Positions 55,741-64,000 of a stretch of DNA of 64,000 nucleotides are shown here, in pieces. The position numbers were made by a program, and so were the translations under genes. Positions within the stretch are counted from its first letter, which is position 1; each line of letters starts with the position of its first letter. The DNA is from Plumapathes pennacea (lineage: Eukaryota > Cnidaria > Anthozoa > Antipatharia > Myriopathidae), in NCBI GenBank assembly GCA_964036295.1, contig OZ038467.1:15411670-15475669 (forward strand). Direction: 5' to 3'. The notes under the pieces were generated by a model, which was not told the origin of the DNA, made no database searches, and saw only the letters and a list, made by a program, of their open reading frames with translations.

Positions 55741-58700
55741 TCAGTTGATAGGTGTGATCTCGGGAGCTGACTTGCTGCGGACACTCCTTGACTTCACATC
55801 AAGATGACCAGGTGAGATCTTCTGTCTACTCTTAGGAGATCCTTTGGGGGATTTTTTGCCTTTCTCAGAACCATGTCTGATTGGCTTGCTACCTTTCTGA
55901 TTGCCAGCTGTTTTTGCCAATGAAGGTTCTTTGGGAAGTGTTTCAGCATCCACTACACCATTATGTCTGTCCGTCATACCATCTTCAACACTGACAGTAA
56001 ACACCGGGCTTGACTTTCTTTCAGTTGTTTGACTCTTGTCCATGTCAAGGCTTACATTAGCATTTGTTTTGCAGCCATCAGTCCTCTGTTCTTGTCCTGT
56101 ATCACATTTGCCACCATCCTGCTCAGTCATTACAGACTGATCAGATACACTGGCCTTTTTAACTGGAACTTCCTTTCTGTGTGCATCCAAGAACACAAAC
56201 ACAACTGAAATATTGTCATTTGAACCCTCTTCTTTGGCATGGTTCACCAGCATGGTAGCTACTGATGACCGACTGCCACCGTCCTTGAGGAATTTGTTGA
56301 TGAGATCAACTGCTTTGTCAGGACTGAGCACGTCCCACAAGCCATCACAGGCAAGCACAATAAACTCCTCATCTCCTAGAAGCAATAGTCAACAGAATAT
56401 TTATTATATACAGTATAGTTGTATGAACTCTTATTTCATAAGATCAAAAAAAAATTCTGCAATCTGATAGCTTGAGAGCAAGCAAGTTAATCGTTAGTTT
56501 GCACTGAGTGCAATTAATGTTACCACAGAAACCAATCATTTTTTCAGTTTTCTGTACACTTTCTGCAGCTTTTCCATGACTTTATCTGACAAGAGTTAGA
56601 TTTCAGTGTCCAAAAACAAGTCGTCAAACATGACATTAGCACGTGTCCTTAAAATGAGAAATCTTGTTTGAAAAAGGAGACTGGGTTAAGGTCAGGAGAA
56701 AGGGTACCACTTTAGAGGTTCATGTCTTGAATACCACGTAACCAGGAGTTGCTGCTACATTATTCCCCTCCCCCTCCCCTCCCCCTCCCCCTCCCCTCCC
56801 CCTCCCCCTCCCCTCCCCCTCCCCCTCATATGTGTACAGTACATATGTGATACATATTTATGGTGTAACCACTCAATACTTTTGTGACCAGTGTTATATA
56901 TTGAAATCAAGGTAATGGACATAGGATACAACATAACTACTGTACCTTCTAAAGTATACTCCATTACATCAGGTTCCCCACTAATGTATGGCTTGTGCTC
57001 TGCATCCCCTATGGCTCTTGATACAGACAGACTTCCATTCACTCTCCAGGCACCAAACCAAACAACACAACCACCAAGATCCTCTATCCTCTGCCGCTCA
57101 TCCTAAAATCCCATCAAGAGAAGAAGAGTATTACTTCCAGGTCTTTCAAAAAAGATTGAATACAAAGCTTTTCCAACATTGAGGACCCACATGGAAAAAC
57201 AGCCTAATTATGTGATGATTTAAAGATAAACGTCTTTACATGTTTTCTTTGCATATTTTTTATGTGGTCTTTGTTTTGCCTATGTGATCCATGTCATTTT
57301 GATCTGAAACACTCAAACAAAGAAAACAAAGCCAATAACTGGGGGGGAATGTTTCCACTCCAACTCGAAATCCACAACTCGAAATTCAGGACTTCAGCTC
57401 ATATGTGATGTAACATTAATATCATTATCTAAGCCTTTCTATTCCAAGGGCCTAATTTTCGTACACAAAATTCAACAATATGCATACCAAACCTCTTTTG
57501 TTTTGCGAGGTAAGGCTAATTTTGATAAAAATATATCAATTTGTTCATTGGTCACATCAAGTGCAATGCATAACCAAATCTCTTCATCCTGAATATAGTG
57601 TACTGTACAGTAACATTACCTGTCTCTCAGGTTTATGTGGATTCATCAGAGTAACCAGCTGACCTCCTTTAGAGAGAATTATCTGTGAGTCACCAAGCCA
57701 TGCAACACAGAGTGAATTGCCCGAGATGAATGCAGCTACACCCGTAGAGCCACTACGAAGACCCTGAAAATAATAACAATAACAGAAATTAATAATTATT
57801 TGCAATTCTGACATGTGGCAAACATTATTCTTGCCCAATGCTTTGTTTGAATGGTACATCATTAAGAATTACAAATTAAAATATTATTGACTTACTTTGA
57901 AGAAAAGATTGACAAAAGAAATCAATAGCCAACTGCTTGCTTGTGACAAAAATTGACCTTGTAGAGTGGGGGGGCTTATCAAAGAGAGGAAGCTTTGTTA
58001 GAGCATTTACAGTAAAATTTACATTTAATGTCCAGTACCTCTCTCTTGGCCTTAGAAACAAAATATTCATCTGTTTTCTTGAACGCTTCTTTCAGTGCCG
58101 TCTTTCGATCAGTTTGTAAGTTTGCATGTCTGGCCAGGTGAGAGTGCAAATGAGTTGAAGCATAGATAGAGGCATCCACTCCACCGTGACCATCATATAC
58201 AGCAAAGAAAGCTTGGCTGGGATAATCCTGGGGAAGACACAATGTTGTAAACAATTTTGTACAGTACAAATTTTGCAAGATTGCAATCTAGTACAGCTAC
58301 AATCCTGGCCAAAAGTATGTGGAACACTCTGAAAAAATGCTATGTTTTCACCACCACTCCTTGTTGAACAACGAAAGCAGCTCCTGTTTCCGAAACTTAG
58401 TCCTCCCCCCTCCCCCCATACAATGCTGCTTAAAGGGAGTGCACTTTGAGCACATTCATTCAACATTGCAAGGGGGGAGTGGGGCGGGAAGAGGGAAGTG
58501 TCATAATTTTTAGATAAAAGGCTAAGTGTCCCACGACTTTTGGCCAGGATTGTAATATTAATCCAGTACAGCTAGTATTTGCACATAATGTGTTGATGTT
58601 CATCACAAGAAAATCTTTTGCTGATGAAGGCCTTTACTCTGATAAACAGCTATTATTTGCTCAAAAAGTCTAGAAATTCTACTACTCTGTAGCACAACAT

Positions 58701-61700
58701 TCTACTGTACAGGACTTAACCAACATAAAGGACAAAGACAAACCTCACAACAGACAAGGAACAGACCCCCCCACCCCACTTTCCCTGGAGTGTAGCCAAC
58801 CTTGCAACAACATTTTGAGACACACCTTTGATAATCCAAACAGAGCATTAAAGTGTGGAACGATTGAATGCCGATCCTCCATCTTTCTCCTTGTGTTTTT
58901 GATGGCATGTACAAATACATCGTAAGTCATCCTGGACTTGTAGAACACTGGACACTCCTTTTGGCTCCATCTGTTACAGACATCCAGCACTTTGTTGAGA
59001 AGAGTTCTTGCAAGTTTGGGTGTTTCAAGCACTACATTGAAACAAGAAAACACAAGAAAAATAAGACAACAATGTCTTTACCTGCAGGTCCATCTAAAAA
59101 TGACTACCGATAAATGGAAACCCTACCACCCCTTAAGCAGTAGGCTAGGATTTGAATGGTACAATGGAAAACCAGCTCTAAAGAGAAACAGAATGACTGC
59201 ACCACATGGAGAATCATGTATAACTTGAATTGACTGAAATAATTTGATGCTGACATTTCGAGTGCCGGCCCTTTGTTTGAGCAAAAAAAAAAATGGGATA
59301 GCGCTCAAAACGTCAGCTTCAAATTCTTACAGGGGTCCAGTTTTCACACATTGACCCTCAGTCAATCCAAGTTACAGTATAGGCTTTGAATGCTTTATTC
59401 TACCACCTACTGTACTGACTTCACAGGCTAATCCTGCCACGTTTCAAGAAATGAATAGTCTTATATTGTGCTCTCAAAAGTATCGATAAAGCTATTTTAG
59501 CATAACTAAATTTAAAACATTTTGGGGTAAGCAGGGAGCAGAGTGTTAGGGTGCCTTCTTTTGGGACTATTCCGTCGATTCCTATTCCGGAATAGGAATA
59601 ACAGAATACACAGAATACCAGTTTCCAAAAGAACAGACTTTGTGCTATATTCCAAAAACAGAATAGCTGACAAGACAGAATATGGTAAAAAAATACCAAA
59701 AGAACATGATTACAGGCTATTCCGTCCATTCCAAATAACCCACTACTCTGTCTATTCAGTCAATTCTGCTATTGGGAGCAGAATATAGACAGAATACTAT
59801 TCTGTTCATTCCAGAATCAGAATAGGTCCCAAAAGAACACAATAATTATTGTCCGTCTATTCCGGATAGTCCCAAAGAATGCGCCCATAATTACAAAAGA
59901 TGAGACACACTGGAATGAAGGAAAAATCAAGGACCATGCATACAGTACATAATGGGTAAGCATGCATACAGTATACTGTAAACTTACAGGATCCTTCTTC
60001 AAACAGATCTAATGCCAACACTTCCTTTACAGCTTCATTGGTTACAATGGCTGCTACAGCATCTGGAACTTTACTGTATACACAAAAAAAAAAAAACATC
60101 AAAGTAGAGTATTTTCAATCAGTGATGGGATTCCCTCATATATCATACTCTGAAGACTAGTGGTCACTAACAGTGAGTTGATTATGCTGTGGACAGGTAC
60201 TGATGCAAGAAATGTACCTACTCCATTCAATGGTTTGAGAAATTAAAAGGACTTACTAGCAGGACCCCCATAAAATATGGAAAAGTTATTCAAAAAAATG
60301 TAAGATGGTTGATTTTTTTTTTATTGCTATTTATTATATAGACACGAGTGTTTTACTGAAAAATATACCATACGTAAAATCCATACGAAACTACATCCGG
60401 GACCCGAGTGGCGTATTTTCCATATCCTCACTAGTGAGGATATTGTTGGCATCATTTCCCACTTTTGCACGGTTGTTTGTGCAATTTCTCGTAAAACACT
60501 CGTGTCTAATATAATAAAAAGAAAATTACATGGCGGCTTGAAGATATGGATTTTATTTTCTCGTGGTAGAAACAATATTTTACTCACTCGTGAAGCGCTC
60601 GTTCGTAAAATATTGTTTTTACCACTTGAAAATAAAATTCATATCTTTGCGCCGCCATGTAATATCCTCTATTTATTGTTGGGTGAACAGGATTTTTTAG
60701 TACTTCTGATAACAGAATGGATCTGATAACAGAAATATTATGTGCATACAATAGGTGATGAGGTAAGATGGAGGAATAATGGGAATAATGTCAAAATGCG
60801 GGCAGAAATTACCATGTCATAACATGATCACGGCTGACTACCTTCTATCTATAGACATTACGTTAAACTCAGCCATTGAGAGCATAATTGACAGAATTAC
60901 TAAACTATGATTCCAAAAGCAGTGTAAGAACAAAAAAACAAAAAAACAAAAGAACATGATTGTACAGTATTCTCGTTCTTCATTCTGAACTGTTGGTAAG
61001 ATGACAAATTGTTTGTCATTTTAAACTTGTTATTTATATTGTGGTGTCAGTGGAAAATTAATGCTCAAATTAACATACGCAAGAGGTGGGAGAGTCATAT
61101 TTTACCCTGGTCTGGGGTAACACTGGCTTACACTACACATTGTATAAATCTGTCCCTGTTTACATCAATTCTATCAATATTACAAAGAAAATGCGATATG
61201 CGATAAGATCTTTTGGAGCTTAAATCATTATCGTACTTAACAAGGCAAAGGACTATGTTTAGAAATGTTTCATACCAGTATTAACCGTAAACAGTCCCTG
61301 TGTGTGACTGAAAGTTTCTGTCATAATCTTGTAACCAAGAGAGTCGACTATTCATATTTCGCTGAAGCGACAACCGACTTTGATGCAATGTACAGTACAG
61401 TACAGTACATGTATTATATAAATCCCTCTTTGGTCAAAACAACGTAAACAGCTGTGAAACAAGTCTTCAGAATGCAACAACTATCCGATTCCACATTCTC
61501 TCCAAAATGAACATTCTTTATAACTTGATTATCTTACAGGTGATACTTATTCTAAAAATCTGGATTAGTGTATCTTACTGTTAACTCTATCCTGTTCACA
61601 GCGGACATAATTCCATAAACATGCAGGGAGTTTAAAATTCAACTTCGATATCGGTCCGAAGTTAGGCGGAGTCACGAATGTTGACACCTCTAGATGCTCT

Positions 61701-62257
61701 ATAATGGTTGGATTGCTCGATTATTGTATGAATTGCGCTGTAGTTATGAATATTTCTGCTTCATTTTCACAATGCTGCGCGCTGTACTCACGATAACTGA
61801 CAATTCGCAAAGACACCATCATTGCAACAGAACATTCGTCCAGAAAATTATAGTGATCTGTGAATACGTATGGCTAAAAAGCTTGCACCCTAATGCTCCG
61901 ATCCGGTTCAGTTTACTGTACATCTAACCTCTTGAAGCAGAACAATGCATGTGTGCCAACGTAAACATTTTACTACAAACTGCCGTAAACCCGGGAAAAC
62001 GCGCAACACAATTTTCGCAAATATTTTTGTCAGAAAATCAGAATCAATTTTCTGAATTACACGGCTTACCTCTTGTGAAGATATTCCAACGCCCACTCGA
62101 TGCATTCTCCTTCTATATCTTCTGCAGCCAGACTAAACTGAACAACTCGGATTGGTAGAGGCTCATCAGCACCGATTGAATATGGATGTTCTTTGGTAAA
62201 CAAGCGCAGAGATTCGAGAGCCTCTTGCCTTTCGACTTCGTCGAATTCAACACTCAT
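55741..62257 (-). CDS. PPM1E-like: PP2C-family Ser/Thr phosphatase, PPM1E/PPM1F (POPX) type, 534 aa
   Basis: Seven exons in consistent phase: 62070-62257, 59988-60073, 58826-59031, 58039-58227, 57620-57763, 56946-57102, 55741-56375; all donors GT. PP2C motifs, with residue numbers: RRKMEDRH (139-146), AVYDGHGG (DGHGG 172-176), [16 protein letters not shown] (GDS 247-249), SRAIGD (299-304), ACDGLWDV (D334), [12 protein letters not shown] (D377). The metal-binding aspartates are therefore intact and it should be active. [28 protein letters not shown] and [15 protein letters not shown] are typical of PPM1E/PPM1F, which dephosphorylate PAK and CaM kinases. The N-terminal ~125 residues match the POPX leader region. 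The tail (388-534) is Ser/Lys-rich and basic, as in nuclear PPM1E. Longer than PPM1F (454 aa), shorter than human PPM1E (755 aa). Same strand as TRIM37. Confidence 0.92.
56758..56828. repeat. C-rich minisatellite, G-rich on the PPM1E-like sense strand
   Basis: About 70 bp of CCCCT/CCCCCT words with a 17-bp higher period. On the transcribed (minus-sense) RNA this is GGGGAGGGGGAGGGG..., a strong G-quadruplex former, within the last intron and ~120 bp from the exon 6 donor. Confidence 0.85.
58300..58552. mobile_element. TA-flanked foldback with CAATCCTGGCCAAAAGT ends
   Basis: CAATCCTGGCCAAAAGT at the left is mirrored by ACTTTTGGCCAGGATTG at the right, with TA at 58298-58299 and 58553-58554. End sequence and TA target resemble Tc1/mariner termini. 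Non-coding. In a PPM1E-like intron. Confidence 0.75.
59545..59890. mobile_element. Foldback element with TTTTGGGACTATTCCG ends
   Basis: GGGTGCCTTCTTTTGGGACT / TATTCCG at the left is mirrored by CGGATAGTCCCAAAGAATGC at the right. The interior is made of TATTCCG/CGGAATA and CAGAATA words. In the intron between exons 3 and 2 of the PPM1E-like gene. Confidence 0.75.
60339..60663. mobile_element. Two-module hairpin composite, copy 3
   Basis: Module 1 60339-60508 and module 2 ~60525-60663, 16 bp apart, collinear and nearly identical to 49966-50290. Module 1 ends TAGACACGAGTGTTTTAC / GTAAAACACTCGTGTCTA. Confidence 0.85.
60664..62069. other. Intron 1 of the PPM1E-like gene, right part
   Basis: No further exon is recognised. 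Contains a short (ACAGT)n run at ~61390 and otherwise unremarkable AT-rich sequence. Confidence 0.5.
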
Positions 62258-62692
62258 TGTCGTTTGATACCGCCAAACCCATTTAGTCCCGACCAGACAT
62301 CACTGTACCGAAGCTCCACTGAAGCCGTCTCAAGCGTTCGAACTCCGACTGGGACGCTGGGGCTGCAAAGGATTGTGGGTTATGTCATGGCCACGTCGGG
62401 CGTTAATTTCAAATTTAGGAGGGGCGCTTGTTTAATTTTTCCCAAATCGACGACAGACCCACTGGGCGAAATCCTTAGCAATCTCGCTCCCCTTTCGGGA
62501 TTTCGCACTCCCCCCCCACTCCCAAAAAATAAAATTTTACCACAACACACTAGTTTCTCGCTCTCTGATTTGTCGATTTCAACTGCATCGATTTCAACAG
62601 CAGAGTCGAGACAACGATGCTGACGCCAGCATGTCACGCTTCGCAGCGAAATACAACGAAAATTTCCTGTATATTTCTAAGTGGTAAAAAAC
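62258..62692 (-). promoter_or_regulatory. Upstream region of the PPM1E-like gene
   Basis: GC-richer than its surroundings for ~200 bp before the ATG, with a GATTGTGGGTTATG motif at ~62371. No TATA box. Promoter function is inferred from position only. Confidence 0.35.
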
Positions 62693-62870
62693 AAATTTTC
62701 ACTGGTTTGCCGTGGTGTGGACTCCAATTACCACGATTTATGTCATCATGGTCAAAATTAGTTGTGGACTCACTCGGGCGAAGCGCCTCGTGAGCCTCAA
62801 CATTTTGACCATTTGATGACGTAAATCGTGGTAAATAAGAGTTCACACCACGGCAAACCAGTGGAAATTT
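62693..62870. mobile_element. Long hairpin element with AAATTT-CACTGGTTTGCC ends
   Basis: Arms of ~75 bp: AAATTTTCACTGGTTTGCCG at the left is mirrored by CGGCAAACCAGTGGAAATTT at the right. They continue through ACCACGATTTATGTCATCAT and its complement to a central mini-hairpin CTCACTCGGGCGAAGCGCC. It stands ~440 bp upstream of the PPM1E-like start codon. Confidence 0.85.
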
Positions 62871-64000
62871 ATTAAATAGAAGGGAATAGTAAATGCGTGT
62901 CGCAAGTATACATTCACGACTTATCGTCGTTTAACACTCACTTAGGGCTTTTCTACCCTTTATTTCAATGTTACCGATCTTGTTGTATCATATCGGAAGG
63001 AAAACTTATAGAAGATACAGTTTTGTTCACAAAATCCAACGAAAGTAGAAGTTGACGACTAGACGTTTAGCTCGACGTTTGAATCAGCATTTATTTTAAG
63101 TTCGGCGGTCGGTCGTTGGTATTTGGTCGTGCCGTTACAGAGACGAAGAAGGGTGACAAACTCATTGTGACCTTGGGTTAGGATAGAACTGTTTTATTCT
63201 CCCTTTTTCCAAGTTAGGTAATGTAATAGGACTTACAGTTTGTTTACGTCGTTTTGAACTCTCGAATTTCTTTAACGTTCTTAAATATATGATTTTTGTT
63301 GTGGACTCTGAATCAAGGAGAAACAATGAAGAGGGAGGGGCGGAATCCCGGAACAAACGGGAATTGAAGCCCCTGGGTCGAGGCAAGACGGAGTGACTTA
63401 TGTATGCGTCAATTCCAGCTCCGGGCATTCACCCCCCACCCCCCCCCCCCCCCCCCCCCCGGGCATTTGACTTTTTTGAACAATTTAGGTCAAATGCCCC
63501 ACCGTGGTTCGGCTCCACAGTCTAGAAATAATGGACCAGAAATATATATCCCTATACTTGACGTGACAGAGTAATCAAGGCAAGAACAAATCTGTAAACA
63601 CGCGCTTTATTCCTTTCACGTACTCTCTACGTTTGTCACATTCACTGGAGACAAATAGATAAATAAATAAATATCACTTCGATAAAAATGTATCTCCTCG
63701 ACATTTATATATCAGCAAGAATGTACTCTGTATTTGTCTTCCCCAAGCTGGCGTATAGAATTCGTTTTCTCGATTCTTAGATTACAGTATGCCCGAAATA
63801 TTTTTTTTCCTCAAAAGAGCTTCAGTATTTGCAGAAAACCTGTCTCCTGAGCCACTTTGGGGGACAAGCTATTAAGGTATTTTTACAAGCGATTGAAAAA
63901 GAATTGAGTTTCGTTCCCCAACACGAATATACGAGAGATCTGTAGTGAATTTATATCCTGCTCAATTAAATTCACTTTAGGGTCCATCTGGTTAATTAAA
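62871..64000. other. Intergenic end of the window
   Basis: No supported gene. A C run of ~20 at ~63438-63460 is followed by a short palindrome (GGGCATTTGACTTTTTTG / GGTCAAATGCCC, 63461-63500). The 88-codon minus frame at 63162-63428 begins inside this low-complexity stretch and has no splice or family support. Confidence 0.4.

Noticed and set aside
63162..63428. 88-codon minus frame near the window end
   Set aside because: Begins in low-complexity sequence beside a poly-C run, with no splice or family support.
1..64000. Prokaryotic features (operons, CRISPR, ribosome-binding sites) and rRNA/tRNA genes
   Set aside because: The sequence is intron-bearing animal DNA. Tandem repeats lack the spacer/repeat regularity of CRISPR, and I recognised no tRNA or rRNA by eye; a covariance-model search would be needed to exclude tRNAs.

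Overview
The window is eukaryotic, AT-rich and intron-dense. It carries many short foldback (MITE-like) elements, long poly-G/poly-C runs and microsatellites. Two intron-rich genes with clear animal orthologues (TRIM37 and a PPM1E/PPM1F phosphatase) show it is metazoan. The repeat style and the small secreted proteins fit a cnidarian, most likely an anthozoan such as a stony coral; that placement is my inference and cannot be proved from the sequence alone.

Layout. 1-8.4 kb: the window opens inside a sequence that recurs 8.4 kb later as the polyadenylation region of a small secreted-protein locus. Then come four copies of a ~0.9-kb repeat, followed by the small-protein locus itself. That locus has a signal-peptide exon at 5982-6369 and a Glu-rich, Gla-domain-like exon at 7237-7391. 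A 314-bp TA-flanked MITE cuts its signal-peptide codons. 9.3-14.3 kb: an uninterrupted secreted, probably GPI-anchored, Cys-rich protein (9988-10827, +), a candidate signal-peptide exon, a candidate + strand exon and a candidate myristoylated 112-aa protein (13990-14328, -). 14.4-25 kb: mostly transposon-derived and low-complexity sequence, with a few ambiguous exon-like stretches near 18.6-20.4 kb, a 19-bp minisatellite and two (GA)n(G)n tracts.

25.4-51.3 kb (-): TRIM37. I resolved 27 coding exons plus one phase-compatible cassette exon with a GC donor, giving 939 or 986 aa, with RING, B-box, coiled coil, MATH domain and acidic/Ser-rich tail. 52.13-52.70 kb (+): a three-exon, 117-aa bZIP protein, divergent from TRIM37 across an ~860-bp CCAAT-bearing spacer. 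55.7-62.3 kb (-): a seven-exon, 534-aa PP2C phosphatase of the PPM1E/PPM1F (POPX) type with all metal-binding motifs. 62.3-64 kb: its upstream region, with a long hairpin.

TRIM37 and PPM1E are also neighbours in human (17q22, from general knowledge), so this looks like ancient microsynteny with a small bZIP gene in between. The introns and intergenic DNA hold at least five recurring non-autonomous DNA-transposon families. One is TA-flanked (Tc1/mariner-type target), one TTAA-flanked (piggyBac-type target), one has GGGCCCGGTTT termini, one is a two-module hairpin composite, and one is poly-G-capped.
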